This document shows positions 17,670 to 26,673 of a stretch of 64,000 nt of DNA, in pieces. A model generated the notes under the pieces. The model made no database searches. It saw only the letters and a list, made by a program, of their open reading frames with translations, and was not told the DNA's origin. Source of the DNA: Asanoa sp. WMMD1127 (GTDB lineage Bacteria; Actinomycetota; Actinomycetes; Mycobacteriales; Micromonosporaceae); contig NZ_JARUBP010000001.1 of the NCBI RefSeq assembly GCF_029626225.1, positions 2,852,001 to 2,916,000 of the forward strand, given 5' to 3'. The position numbers and the translations under genes were made by a program. Position 1 is the stretch's first letter; each line of letters opens with the position of its first letter.

Positions 17670-18859
17670 GGCTCGCGGGCCAGCCGGCGGAAGGCGAGCT
17701 CGGCTAGCAGGGCGCTGCCGTCGGGGACGACGGCGTCGTCGAAGAGGGCGTCGGCCGAGTGGTTGGTCGGCGCGGTGGCCGGGTCGCGGTCGGGCGGGCA
17801 GGCGCCCAGGTTGAGGTAGGCGCCCGGCACCTTCTCCAGCACGAACGACATGTCCTCGGAGCCGGTCTTCGGGTTGAGCAGCCACTGGTAGCGCTGGTCG
17901 CCGAAGACCTCGCTCGCCGTCGCGGCCGCGAACTCGGCCTCGGTCATGTCGTTGACCACCGCGGGATAGCCGCGCTCGAACTCGACGTCGACCTCGAGGC
18001 CGTGCGCGGCGGCCAGGCCGCGGACGACCTCTTCGGTGCGGCGCACCAGCTTCTCCCGGGCCGGCGCGGAGAACGAGCGCAGCGACGCCGCGAACTCCGC
18101 GGTCGCCGGGATGACGTTGTCGACCGTGCCCGCGTGGAACTGGCCGACCGTCAGCACCACCGGGTCGAAGACGTCGAACCCGCGGGTCACCATCGTCTGC
18201 AGGGCCAGCACCATCTCGCAGGCGGCCGGGATCGGGTCGCGGGCGCGGAACGGCGTGGACCCGTGCCCGCCGGCGCCGCGTACCCGGATCTTGCAGGTGT
18301 CGTGGGCCGCGCCGAACACGCCGCGTCGCCCGAAGAACAGGCCGCGCGGGAAGACCGCTGAGACGTGCAGGCAGTACGCGGCCACGGGCGGCGCGCCGGC
18401 CGCGGAGAGCAGCCCCTCGGCGAGCATCGGCTCCGCGCCGCCGGGGCCCTCCTCGCCCGGCTGGAACATGAAGACGACGTCGCCGGGCAGCTGGTCGCGG
18501 ACGGCGCTGAGCAGCCGGGCCGCGCCGACCAGGATCGCCGTGTGCAGGTCGTGGCCGCAGGCGTGCATGGCGCCCGGCACCGTCGACGAATAGGGGAGCC
18601 CGGTGCGCTCGGTCACCGGCAGCGCGTCCATGTCGCCGCGCAGGAGCACCGCCGGGCCGGGGCGACCGCCGCGCAGCACCGCGACGACCGAGCTCAGCGC
18701 GCGCCCGGTGGTGACCTCCAGCGGCAGGGCGGCCAACGCGGCCAGCACCGTCGCCTGTGTCTCCGGCAGGTCCAGGCCCACCTCGGGTCGCTGGTGCAGC
18801 CGGCGGCGCAGGTCCACCAGCTCCGGGCCGATCTGTTCGGCGGACTCCCGGAAGTTCAT
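17666..18859 (-). CDS. M20D-family amidohydrolase (hippurate hydrolase/aminoacylase-like)
   Basis: 397-residue metallohydrolase of the M20D group, which cleaves N-acyl amino acids or related amides. Metal and catalytic residues are visible in LLRGDMDALP, 'MHACGHDLHTA', 'FQPGEEGPGGA' and 'GSEDMSF'. A dimerisation domain starts about 'RGAGGHGSTPF'. A ribosome site AAGGAG lies six bases before the ATG and overlaps the upstream gene's stop, so it is translated as the second gene of a two-gene operon. No signal peptide, hence cytoplasmic. Exact substrate not determinable. Confidence 0.88.
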   Translation of the reverse strand: MNFRESAEQIGPELVDLRRRLHQRPEVGLDLPETQATVLAALAALPLEVTTGRALSSVVAVLRGGRPGPAVLLRGDMDALPVTERTGLPYSSTVPGAMHACGHDLHTAILVGAARLLSAVRDQLPGDVVFMFQPGEEGPGGAEPMLAEGLLSAAGAPPVAAYCLHVSAVFPRGLFFGRRGVFGAAHDTCKIRVRGAGGHGSTPFRARDPIPAACEMVLALQTMVTRGFDVFDPVVLTVGQFHAGTVDNVIPATAEFAASLRSFSAPAREKLVRRTEEVVRGLAAAHGLEVDVEFERGYPAVVNDMTEAEFAAATASEVFGDQRYQWLLNPKTGSEDMSFVLEKVPGAYLNLGACPPDRDPATAPTNHSADALFDDAVVPDGSALLAELAFRRLAREP

Positions 18860-18869
18860 CGGGCTCCTT

Positions 18870-19286
18870 TCAGTCGACGCCCAACCTGATCAGGTCCAGC
18901 AACGCCGTGCCGTACGCCTCCTCGGCGGTGGCGGCCTCGAACGCGAGCCGGCGGCCGCCGACGGTGATCTCCACCCGCCAGCCGGCGCCCGTGCGTTCCA
19001 GCAGGTGGAACGTCCCACCCAGCAGTTCGCGGAGCTGGTCCTCCCGGGGCAGCCAGATCGCCTCGTCCTGTTCGAGATCGTCCATTGCCCACTCGGTGGT
19101 GCCGTTGAACCCGATCATCGGGCCCTCGGGCAGGTCGTGCACGGCGATGACCATGTTGCTGAGCACGAAGACCTCGTCGTCGAGGTCGCGGTCGGGGATG
19201 GCGAAGCGGTCGCCGGGCGCGGGCTTCCAGCGCAGGCCGGCGTCGCGCAGGCGGAGGGCGAGCGGCACGGGCAGCACGCCCTCCAT
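18870..19286 (-). CDS. Conserved actinobacterial protein of unknown function (138 aa)
   Basis: A compact 138-residue protein. Features seen: 'GLRWKPAPGDRFAIPDRDLDDEVFVLS', then 'GFNGTTEWAMDDLEQDEAIWLPREDQLRELLGG', and a C-terminal 'AFEAATAEEAYGTALLDLIR'. I recall very similar proteins in many actinomycetes, sometimes misnamed after pilus assembly; nothing in the sequence supports a pilus role. No membrane segment or signal. It lies immediately upstream (10 bases) of the M20 hydrolase and is probably co-transcribed with it. Confidence 0.75.
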   Translation of the reverse strand: MEGVLPVPLALRLRDAGLRWKPAPGDRFAIPDRDLDDEVFVLSNMVIAVHDLPEGPMIGFNGTTEWAMDDLEQDEAIWLPREDQLRELLGGTFHLLERTGAGWRVEITVGGRRLAFEAATAEEAYGTALLDLIRLGVD

Positions 19287-19312
19287 GGTGCCTCGGGTGC
19301 TTCACTAGGCGT

Positions 19313-20158
19313 ATGCCGAACGCCGAACGCTTCCCCTCGGGTGCGGTGACTCGGCTCGGCCCGCCGCCGCCGGACCTGCCGCCGCCGCCCGAGGCACCGT
19401 CCGATGGCACGCCGCGGCGCCGGCTCTGGTGGTTCGCCGGTGTGGCCGCCCTGATCCTGGTCACCGGCCTGGTCGCGGTGCTGGTGGCCCGGCCCGGCAG
19501 CGGTGACGGCCTGCTGGCGGACAAGCCCGAGGCGCCGGTCGACGCGCGGCCGCCGCTGGCCCGCGCGTGCCCGCCGCCGCCCGACGCGCCGAGCGGCGCC
19601 GCGAGCGCCCCGCCGGCGCCGTCGCCCGCGCCCACCGGCGCGCGGACCGTCGACGAGACCACCGGCATCTCGTACCCCGCCTACGGGCCGCCCTGGGAGG
19701 CGTGGACCACGGTGTGGAACGCCGGTGAGCTGGAGGTGCCCTACAAGGTCGGGCAGCACTTCGTCACCGAGCAGGACTACGACGGCGCGAGCGACTACCA
19801 CGCCTCGGTCCTCTCCGGCGCGGTGCCGGCGGCGACCAACGACGCGTTCACCTTCGACCTCGAGTGCGTCGGCCGGCAGGTGGCCGCGGACGCCCGGGCG
19901 CACTACTACCCGCAGCCCAACGAGCAGGAGCTGATCCGCGACGAGCGCACCGTCCTGGGTGGACGGCCGGCCTGGGTGACCGTGTTCCGGCTGCACTTCT
20001 CGTCGCCCGGGCTGCGCGCCCGGTCCGAGCTGGTGGCGCTGGCCTGCATCGATGTCGGCAAGCCGACGGCTGCGGTGCTCTACGTCTCGGTGCCGGAGAC
20101 GCACCGGCAGTGGGACTGGGTCGCCGACGACGCGTTGGCCGGAATGCGGCCGGTCTGA
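19313..20158 (+). CDS. Single-pass membrane-anchored protein of unknown function
   Basis: 281 residues. A proline-rich cytoplasmic N-terminus (about 1-35) is followed by one transmembrane helix (about 38-60, 'LWWFAGVAALILVTGLVAVLVA'), a Pro/Ala-rich linker, then an extracytoplasmic domain of about 165 residues with Trp-rich 'PPWEAWTTVWNAGELEVPYKVG', two Cys (LECVG, LACID) that could form a disulfide, and 'RQWDWVADDALAGM'. The layout resembles many actinobacterial cell-envelope proteins with a conserved external domain. Divergent from the 138-residue gene by 26 bases. No function assigned. Confidence 0.75.
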   Translation: MPNAERFPSGAVTRLGPPPPDLPPPPEAPSDGTPRRRLWWFAGVAALILVTGLVAVLVARPGSGDGLLADKPEAPVDARPPLARACPPPPDAPSGAASAPPAPSPAPTGARTVDETTGISYPAYGPPWEAWTTVWNAGELEVPYKVGQHFVTEQDYDGASDYHASVLSGAVPAATNDAFTFDLECVGRQVAADARAHYYPQPNEQELIRDERTVLGGRPAWVTVFRLHFSSPGLRARSELVALACIDVGKPTAAVLYVSVPETHRQWDWVADDALAGMRPV

Positions 20159-20196
20159 CGGTCGCGTTCGCCGCCGAGCGCGCTAACCTCGGCCGT

Positions 20197-21504
20197 GTGG
20201 CCCGCAAAATGAAGATCCCGGCGACCAAATATCCGGTCGAGCGGTTCACGCTCGACAACGGCCTGCGGGTGGTGCTGGCGCCCGACCGCAGCGCGCCCGT
20301 GGTCGGCGTCGCCGTGGTCTACGACGTCGGCATCCGCAGCGAGCCTGAGGGGCGCACCGGTTTCGCGCACCTCTTCGAGCACCTGATGTTCCAGGGCTCC
20401 GAGAACCTCGAGAAGCTCGCCCACTTCCGGCACGTCCAGGGCGCGGGCGGCACCTTCAACGGCTCGACCCACCTCGACTACACCGACTACTTCGAGACGC
20501 TGCCGTCCGGCGCGCTCGAGCGGGCGCTGTTCCTCGAGGCAGACCGCATGCGCGGCCCTCGCCTGACGGAGGAGAACCTGCGCAACCAGGTCGACGTGGT
20601 CAAGGAGGAGATCCGGGTCAACGTGCTCAACCGGCCCTACGGCGGCTTCCCCTGGCTGAAGCTGCCGCCGGTCATGTTCGACACGTTCCCGAATGCGCAC
20701 GACGGCTACGGGTCGTTCGAGGACCTGGAGAGCGCCACGGTCGCCGATGCGGCCGAGTTCTTCTCCCGCTACTACGCCTGCGGCAACGCGGTCCTCTCGG
20801 TCGCCGGCGACCTCGACGTGGCCGAGGCCACCGAGATGATCCAGCGGCACTTCGGCGACGTGCCGGCCCGGCCCGCGCCGCCGCGGCCCGACTTCGACGA
20901 GCCCGACCTGACCAGCGAACGACGCGAGTCGTACGCCGATCGCCTGGCCCCCTTGCCGGCGGTCGCCGCGGCCTGGCGCGTGCCGAACCCGATCGACGAC
21001 TTCGCCGCCTACCTGCCCTACGTGGTGCTGGCCGAGGTGCTCACCGACGGCGACGCGTCGCGACTGGTCGAGCGGATGGTGCTGCGCGACCGCACGGTCA
21101 CCAGCCTCGGCGGCTACCTCGGGTTCATGGGCGAGCCGTTCGAGGTGCGCGATCCGACCGCGGCGCTGCTGCAGTTCCACCTGCCGCCCGGCGGCGACGT
21201 CGACAAGGTGCTGCGCACCGCCGACGAGGAGCTGGAGCGGCTGGCCGGCGACGGCATCGGGGCCGAGGAGCTCGGCCGCGTGCAGGCCCGGATGGCCACC
21301 CACCTGCTCCGCGACACCGACGCGGTGCTCGGCCGGGCGCTGCGGATCGCCGTGCTCGAGGAGCAACGCGGCGAGCCCGAGCTGATCAACGAGCTGCCGC
21401 GGCTGATCGGCGAGGTCACGGCGGACCAGATCCGCGCGGCCGCGGCCACCCTGACCCCGCAGCGCCGGGCGTCCATCGAGGTCATTCCCGGAGGCGGACA
21501 GTGA
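20197..21504 (+). CDS. M16-family zinc peptidase (catalytic partner)
   Basis: 435-residue pitrilysin/processing-peptidase-like protein. The inverted zinc motif HxxEH is intact in FAHLFEHLMFQGS, with the downstream metal Glu expected in 'NQVDVVKEEIRVN'. Other family features: 'ALERALFLEADRM' and 'YYACGNAVLSVAGD'. The next gene encodes a homologue without HxxEH, a heterodimer arrangement known for this family. The GTG start at 20197 follows TAACCT by seven bases (leaderless layout); an in-frame ATG at 20209 is the alternative. Role inferred: peptide degradation or processing. Confidence 0.9.
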   Translation: MARKMKIPATKYPVERFTLDNGLRVVLAPDRSAPVVGVAVVYDVGIRSEPEGRTGFAHLFEHLMFQGSENLEKLAHFRHVQGAGGTFNGSTHLDYTDYFETLPSGALERALFLEADRMRGPRLTEENLRNQVDVVKEEIRVNVLNRPYGGFPWLKLPPVMFDTFPNAHDGYGSFEDLESATVADAAEFFSRYYACGNAVLSVAGDLDVAEATEMIQRHFGDVPARPAPPRPDFDEPDLTSERRESYADRLAPLPAVAAAWRVPNPIDDFAAYLPYVVLAEVLTDGDASRLVERMVLRDRTVTSLGGYLGFMGEPFEVRDPTAALLQFHLPPGGDVDKVLRTADEELERLAGDGIGAEELGRVQARMATHLLRDTDAVLGRALRIAVLEEQRGEPELINELPRLIGEVTADQIRAAAATLTPQRRASIEVIPGGGQ

Positions 21505-22820
21505 GCGATGTGAAGCGGTCGTTGCCGGCCCTGCTGCCGGCGGCGCCGATCAAGCTGCCCGGCGAGGCTGAGCGGCGGCTGACCAACGGGCTGACCGTGA
21601 TCGCGATCCGTCGCCCGGCGGTGCCGCTGGTCGAGGTGCGGTTGCGCGTGCCGTTCGCCCGTGCCAACCTGGCCCGCGGCGCGATGCTGTCGCAGACGCT
21701 GTTCTCCGGCACGGCCGAGATGTCCACCGTGGACATCGCCGCCGAGCTCCAGGCGGTCGGCGGCGGGCTGGCGGCGTCGGTCGACCCCGACCGGCTGATG
21801 ATCAGCGGCAACGGCCTGGCGGCCGGCCTGGGCCGGATCCTGGAGATCATGGCCGAGGTGGTCGACGGGGCCGCGTACCCGAGCGACGAGGTCGCCACCG
21901 AGCGGGACCGGCTGGTCGACAACATCCAGGTCGCCAAGAGCCAGCCCGCCCACCTGGCCCGCGAGGCACTGCTGCAGCGGGTCTACGGACGCCACCCGTA
22001 CGCGGTGCAGACGCCCGAGCCCGAGCAGGTGCGCACGGTGCGGCCGGCCCAGCTGCGCGCGCTGCACGCCGAGCGGGTCCACCCGGCCGGCGCGACCCTC
22101 GTGCTCGTCGGCGACTTCCAGGTGAAGCGGGCCCTCGACACGGCCGAGGCGGTGCTCGGCTCGTGGAACGGCGGTGGCAAGGACGTGACGCTGCCCGCCG
22201 CGCCGGCGCCCGCGCCCGGCCCGGTGCTGGTGGTCGACCGGCCCGACTCGGTGCAGTCGTCGCTGCGGATGGCGTTGCCGGCGGTGCCGCGCACGCACCC
22301 CGACCACGCCGCGCTGCAACTGGCCAACCTGGTGTTCGGCGGCTACTTCTCGTCGCGCTGGGTGGAGAACATCCGCGAGGACAAGGGCTACACGTACGGG
22401 CCGCACTCCTTGGTCGATCACTCGGTCGCCGGCTCCGTCGTGCTGGTCTCGGCCGAGGTGGCCACCGAGGTGACCGGGCCGGCGCTGCTGGAGACGCTCT
22501 ACGAGCTGGGCCGGCTGGCGACCACGCCGCCCGGGGCCGAGGAGCTGGAGCAGGCGCGGCAGTACGTGCTGGGCACGCTCAAGCTGGGCATGTCGACGCA
22601 GGCGGGGTTGGCCAGCCTGGCCAGCACCTACGCCGGCGCCGGGCTGCGCCTCGACTTCCTCAAGGACTACACGGCGCAGCTCACGGCCGCGACCCGGGAC
22701 GACGTGGCCGCGGCCGCGGCGAAATACCTGGCGCCGTCGGGGGCGACCACGGTGATCCTCGGCGACGCGGAGAAGATCGAGGCGCCGGTCGCGACGCTGC
22801 GCGAGGTGGAGCTGGGATGA
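21501..22820 (+). CDS. M16-family peptidase homologue without catalytic motif
   Basis: 439 residues with the M16 fold: N-terminal 'RRLTNGLTVIAIRRPAVPLVEVRL', and C-terminal lobe 'ALQLANLVFGGYFSSRWVENIREDKGYTYG', which carries the conserved Arg/Tyr pair used in substrate binding. The HxxEH zinc motif is absent: where it should be, the sequence reads 'ARGAMLSQTLFSGTAEMS'. It should therefore be the non-catalytic half of a heterodimer with the preceding protein; their ORFs overlap by four bases (GTGA), as expected for coupled stoichiometric subunits. Confidence 0.9.
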   Translation: MSDVKRSLPALLPAAPIKLPGEAERRLTNGLTVIAIRRPAVPLVEVRLRVPFARANLARGAMLSQTLFSGTAEMSTVDIAAELQAVGGGLAASVDPDRLMISGNGLAAGLGRILEIMAEVVDGAAYPSDEVATERDRLVDNIQVAKSQPAHLAREALLQRVYGRHPYAVQTPEPEQVRTVRPAQLRALHAERVHPAGATLVLVGDFQVKRALDTAEAVLGSWNGGGKDVTLPAAPAPAPGPVLVVDRPDSVQSSLRMALPAVPRTHPDHAALQLANLVFGGYFSSRWVENIREDKGYTYGPHSLVDHSVAGSVVLVSAEVATEVTGPALLETLYELGRLATTPPGAEELEQARQYVLGTLKLGMSTQAGLASLASTYAGAGLRLDFLKDYTAQLTAATRDDVAAAAAKYLAPSGATTVILGDAEKIEAPVATLREVELG

Positions 22821-23779
22821 CCGGCGCGCCACCCCTGGCCCGGGCCACGCTCGACCGGGCGGGGCACCGGCGTTCGGATCCGCACTGGCTCGAATCCGCC
22901 TGGCCGACCGCCCGCCTCCTGCCCGTGGACTCGTCGGCCGGCACCGCGCTGTTCCGCGACGTGGTGACCGGCGACGCCGCCGACGCCGCGGTCGGCGCCG
23001 TGCTGTCGGTGGTGCTGCTCGACACGTCCGGCGTCGACCGCTCGGCCGCCGTGTTCCTCGGTGTGGAGCCCGACGGGGTCGCGGTGTTCGCGATCGACGG
23101 GCCGCTGCCGGACGTTCCGGGGACCCGGCCGGCGAACCTGCGCGACGTGGGGCACCGGCTGGACGACCGGGACGCCGGGCTGCTCACCACGGCGCTGGCG
23201 ATCGTCAACTGGCACGTCCGGAGCCCGTACTCGCCGCAGACGGGGCAGCCGACCACGGTCGGCGAGGCCGGGTGGTCCCGGGTCGACGCGGCCGGCAACC
23301 AGACGTGGCCGCGTACCGACCCGGCGATGATCGTGTTGGTGCACGACGGCGTCGCGGGGCCGGACGGGCGCTGCCTGCTCGGCAACAACGCGACCTGGCC
23401 GAAGCAGCCGGGGTTCCGGCGGTTCTCGTGCCTCGCCGGTTACGTCGAGCCGGGGGAGTCCGCCGAGGCGGCCGTGGCGCGCGAGGTCGCGGAAGAGGTC
23501 GGGTTGACGCTGGACCGCATCGACTACGTGGCCAGCCAGGCGTGGCCGTTCCCGGGGTCGCTGATGCTCGGCTACACGGCGACCGCGGACGCGGCGCAGC
23601 CGTTGAAGGTCGACCCGGCCGAGATCACCGAAGCCCGCTGGTTCACCCGCCGCGAGGTGCGCGCCCTGCTGGGCGGCGAGACGGTCAACCTCGGTACGCC
23701 CGACGAGCCGGCGGTCATGACGCTGCCGATGCAGGTCTCGATCGCCTATTACCTGATCACCACGTGGGCGGGTGCGTGA
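22817..23779 (+). CDS. nudC: NAD(+) diphosphatase-like Nudix hydrolase
   Basis: 320 residues. The Nudix box GYVEPGESAEAAVAREVAEEVGL spans residues 208-230 with all catalytic Glu present. The NudC-specific downstream motif reads SQAWPFPGS (240-248), one substitution from the usual SQPWPFPxS, so NAD(H) pyrophosphatase or mRNA deNADding is the expected reaction. The zinc-ribbon region before the Nudix domain (about 135-165, 'WHVRSPYSPQTGQPTTVGEAGW') has no cysteines at all, so zinc cannot be bound in the usual way. The ATG overlaps the M16 partner's stop (ATGA). Sits upstream of mrx1/uvrD2 as in mycobacteria. Confidence 0.88.
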   Translation: MTGAPPLARATLDRAGHRRSDPHWLESAWPTARLLPVDSSAGTALFRDVVTGDAADAAVGAVLSVVLLDTSGVDRSAAVFLGVEPDGVAVFAIDGPLPDVPGTRPANLRDVGHRLDDRDAGLLTTALAIVNWHVRSPYSPQTGQPTTVGEAGWSRVDAAGNQTWPRTDPAMIVLVHDGVAGPDGRCLLGNNATWPKQPGFRRFSCLAGYVEPGESAEAAVAREVAEEVGLTLDRIDYVASQAWPFPGSLMLGYTATADAAQPLKVDPAEITEARWFTRREVRALLGGETVNLGTPDEPAVMTLPMQVSIAYYLITTWAGA

Positions 23780-23797
23780 CCCGCCCACGCGCCTGGT

Positions 23798-24043
23798 CTA
23801 TGCCGCTTCGAGACTCGACAGGTGCTGCTTGACCTGGGTGATCGAGGGGTTGGTCATGGCGGTGCCGTCGTCGAAGCGCAACGTGGGGACGGTCTGGTTG
23901 CCGCCGTTGACGCTCATCACGTAGTCGGCCGAGGCCGGGTCCTGCTCGATGTCGATCACCTGGTACGCGATGCCCTCGCGGTCGAGCTGGGACTTCAGGC
24001 GGTGGCAGTAGCCGCACCACGAGGTGGAGTACATGGTCAACAT
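23798..24043 (-). CDS. mrx1: Mycoredoxin-1-like glutaredoxin
   Basis: 81-residue thioredoxin-fold protein with a CGYC active site (Cys10, Cys13), the cis-Pro segment 'QTVPTLRF' and 'GTAMTNPSITQVKQHL'. Mycoredoxins reduce mycothiol-mixed disulfides in actinomycetes, which lack glutathione. The ATG at 24043 has GGAGG 8 bases upstream; a longer in-frame start to 24076 is less likely. It is divergent from uvrD2 with 72 bases between them, the same neighbour pair as Rv3198A-Rv3198c. Confidence 0.92.
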   Translation of the reverse strand: MLTMYSTSWCGYCHRLKSQLDREGIAYQVIDIEQDPASADYVMSVNGGNQTVPTLRFDDGTAMTNPSITQVKQHLSSLEAA

Positions 24044-24115
24044 CGAGTGTTCCTCCGGGGGTAGGGGGGTCTCCATTCGAGAGAACGTCAGACCGGGCTG
24101 TCATGATTCCTGACT

Positions 24116-26296
24116 GTGGCGGTTGACTCTCCGGCGGAGCAGGTCCTGGCGGGCCTCGACCCCGAGCAGCGCACCGCCGTGACGGCGCCGGCCGGCCCGG
24201 TCTGCATCCTCGCCGGCGCCGGCACGGGCAAGACCAGGGCGATCACTCACCGGATCGCCTACCGGACGCTGCGGGGCGAGACGGCGGGGCGGCACGTGCT
24301 GGCCGTCACGTTCACCGCGCGGGCGGCGGCCGAGATGCGGGCGCGGCTCGCGGCGCTGGGGGTCGCCGGGGTGCAGGCGCGCACGTTCCACGCGGCGGCG
24401 CTGCGCCAGGTGCGCTACTTCGCGCCGCGGCTGCTGGCCGGGCGCGAGCTGCCCGAGCTGATCGACAGCAAGGCGCGGCTGGTCGGTTTGGCGGCGGCAC
24501 GGGTCGGCGTGCGCACCGACCGCACCGGCGCCCGCGACCTGGCCGGCGAGATCGAGTGGGCCAAGTCGTCGCTCGTCGAGCCCGGCGAATACGTGGTCGC
24601 GGCGGCCAAGGCGACCCGCGAGACGCCGTTCGAGGCCGGCAAGGTGGCCGAGGTGTTCGCCGCCTACGAGCAGCTCAAGCGGGGCAACGGGGTGATCGAC
24701 TTCGAAGACCTGCTGCGGGCGGCGGTCTGGGGGATCGAGGAGCACTCCGACGTCGCCGAGCAGGTGCGCGCGCAATACCGGCATTTCGTGGTCGACGAAT
24801 ACCAGGACGTCAACCCGCTGCAGCAGCGGCTGCTCGACGCGTGGCTCGGCGGGCGCGACGACCTGACCGTGGTCGGCGACGCGTCGCAGACGATCTACTC
24901 GTTCACCGGGGCGACCTCCGCCTATCTGATCGACTTCCCGCGGCTGCGGCGGTCGCCGGTGGTGGTGCGGCTGGTCCGCGACTACCGGTCGACGCCGCAG
25001 GTGGTGGGGCTGGCCAACGCGGTGATCCGGCAGGCCCGGGGCGCCGAGGCGCGGCTGCGGCTCGAGCTGGTCGGCCAGCGACCGTCCGGCGCCGAGCCCG
25101 AGCTGCGGATCTTCCAGGACGAGCCGGGGGAGGCGGCCGCGGTGGCGGCCCGCTGCCGGCAACTGATCGCGTCGGGCACCCCGGCGCGCGAGATCGCGGT
25201 GCTGTTCCGGACCAACGCGCAGTCCGAGACCTACGAGAAGGCGCTGGCCGAGGCCGAGGTGCCCTACGTGGTGCAGGGGGCCGAGCGGTTCTTCGAGCGG
25301 TCCGAGGTGCGGCAGGCGCTGGTGGCGCTGCGGGCCGCGACCCGGTCGGCCGACCCCGGCGAGCCGCTGGTGCGGTCGGTGGCGGCGGCGCTCGAGGCGG
25401 TCGGCTGGGCGCCCGACCAGCGGCCCGGCGGTGGCGCGGCCCGGGAGCGGTGGGAGGCGCTGGCGGCGCTCCTCGCGCTGGCGGAGGAGTTCGGCGCGAC
25501 GCCGACGCTGCTGCCGATCGGCGAGGGCGCGGTGTCTTCGCGACCGCCGACGCTGGCCGACTTCGTCGACGAGCTCGGTCGGCGGGCGGCCGCGCAGCAC
25601 GCGCCGACCGTCGAGGGCGTCACGCTGGCGTCGCTGCACTCGGCCAAGGGGCTCGAGTGGGACGCGGTGTTCGTGGTGGGGCTGTCGGACGGGACGCTGC
25701 CGACGACCTACGCCAAAACGCCCGAGCAGGTCGAGGAAGAACGCCGGCTGCTCTATGTCGGGGTGACGCGGGCCCGGGAGTGGCTCTGGCTCTCCTATGC
25801 GATCTCCCGCTCGCCGGGTGGCCGGCCGCGGCGGCCGTGCCGGTTCCTGCCACAGTTCGACGGGCGTTCGGGGGGCGGCGCGGGCGGTGGTCCCGGCGGC
25901 TCGGCGGTATCCCGGTTGAGTCGCAAACCCGACAGCCGGCCGCCGCGGATCGTCTCGTGCCGGGTCTGCGGCGCCACGCTGCTGGGCGGCGCCGACCGCA
26001 AGCTCGGCCGGTGCGCGACCTGTCCGTCCGATCTGGACGAGGAGCTCCTCGACCGGCTCCAGCGCTGGCGGGCGCGCGTTTCCGCAGGTCAGCGAGTTCC
26101 GGCATACGTCGTCTTCACTGACGCGACACTCGTGGCCATCGCCGAGCGCAAACCGGCGGCGCGCGCCGACCTGATCGCCATCGCTGGCATCGGCCCGCGC
26201 AAGCTCGCCCTCTACGGCGACGCCGCGCTGGCCCTCGTAGCGGGCGCGGCGGTTGATGATCTTGAGCCAGAAAAAACTTCTGCGAATGACCCGTAA
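24116..26296 (+). CDS. uvrD2: ATP-dependent DNA helicase UvrD2
   Basis: 726-residue SF1 helicase. Motifs: GAGTGKT (34-40), 'AVTFTARAAAEMR', VDEYQDVNPLQQ (about 225-236), 'GDASQTIYSFTGA', 'LVRDYRSTPQ' and 'LASLHSAKGLEWDAVFVVGL'. After a Gly-rich linker there is a tetracysteine zinc motif (two CxxC pairs about 614-637: CRVC and CATC), then a C-terminal HRDC domain ('RAARADLIAIAGIGPRKLALYGDAAL'). The motor-tetracysteine-HRDC order defines mycobacterial UvrD2, a DNA-repair helicase. GTG start close after the divergent mrx1 start. The stop lies just before the whiB7 promoter. Confidence 0.95.
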   Translation: MAVDSPAEQVLAGLDPEQRTAVTAPAGPVCILAGAGTGKTRAITHRIAYRTLRGETAGRHVLAVTFTARAAAEMRARLAALGVAGVQARTFHAAALRQVRYFAPRLLAGRELPELIDSKARLVGLAAARVGVRTDRTGARDLAGEIEWAKSSLVEPGEYVVAAAKATRETPFEAGKVAEVFAAYEQLKRGNGVIDFEDLLRAAVWGIEEHSDVAEQVRAQYRHFVVDEYQDVNPLQQRLLDAWLGGRDDLTVVGDASQTIYSFTGATSAYLIDFPRLRRSPVVVRLVRDYRSTPQVVGLANAVIRQARGAEARLRLELVGQRPSGAEPELRIFQDEPGEAAAVAARCRQLIASGTPAREIAVLFRTNAQSETYEKALAEAEVPYVVQGAERFFERSEVRQALVALRAATRSADPGEPLVRSVAAALEAVGWAPDQRPGGGAARERWEALAALLALAEEFGATPTLLPIGEGAVSSRPPTLADFVDELGRRAAAQHAPTVEGVTLASLHSAKGLEWDAVFVVGLSDGTLPTTYAKTPEQVEEERRLLYVGVTRAREWLWLSYAISRSPGGRPRRPCRFLPQFDGRSGGGAGGGPGGSAVSRLSRKPDSRPPRIVSCRVCGATLLGGADRKLGRCATCPSDLDEELLDRLQRWRARVSAGQRVPAYVVFTDATLVAIAERKPAARADLIAIAGIGPRKLALYGDAALALVAGAAVDDLEPEKTSANDP

Positions 26297-26332
26297 AACC
26301 GTTTGCCCTCCCGAGAGGGGGAGGCATAGCCT
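26295..26332 (+). promoter_or_regulatory. whiB7 promoter with WhiB7-type A-tract upstream of -35
   Basis: AAAA (26295-26298) lies 4 bases before a -35-like TTGCCC (26303-26308), then an 18-base spacer and a -10-like TAGCCT (26327-26332). WhiB7 autoregulates through an AT-rich tract right upstream of the -35 of a sigma-A promoter, so this layout fits autoactivation. The A-tract is at the uvrD2 stop. A CCTCCC/GGGAGG palindrome fills the spacer. Inferred from motif spacing. Confidence 0.65.
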
Positions 26333-26421
26333 CAGAGCACACCTGGGGAGAGCGCTGCTCAACCCTGGTTAGGCAGAAGATCTACCGGCGCAAGACGAGT
26401 CCGCAGAAGGAGGTGGCCCCG

Positions 26422-26673
26422 GTGGCGATCAACAACACGACCCGACCGTGGTCGCCGAGCGCTGCCGTGAGCCCGATGGAGGCCACGCGCCTTCACTCGG
26501 CCACGTTGGCTCCGATCGCTCCGGCATATCAGGCCCAGGCTCAGGCCGAGCTGCTCCTGGTGCCCGCTGCCGTCGCGTTCAAGGGGACCAATGTGTCCAC
26601 GGTCAAGGGTATTCGGGCCGCCCAGGGCGGCATGGATGTCCGCGGCGTTCCACCTCGAAGTAGGCCGGTCTAG
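26422..26673 (+). CDS. whiB7 upstream ORF / leader peptide (83 aa)
   Basis: GTG with a near-perfect AAGGAGG site 8 bases upstream opens an 83-codon frame rich in Ala, Pro and Thr (starting 'AINNTTRPWSPSAAVSP', with the hydrophobic 'ELLLVPAAVAFKG' in the middle). Its third positions are GC-biased, so it is translated DNA. Its last codons cover the left arm of the antiterminator hairpin and its TAG stop lies in that hairpin's loop. That placement is what a ribosome-sensing attenuator needs. Known whiB7/wblC leaders carry uORFs; this one is unusually long. It might also encode a functional small protein. Confidence 0.7.
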   Translation: MAINNTTRPWSPSAAVSPMEATRLHSATLAPIAPAYQAQAQAELLLVPAAVAFKGTNVSTVKGIRAAQGGMDVRGVPPRSRPV

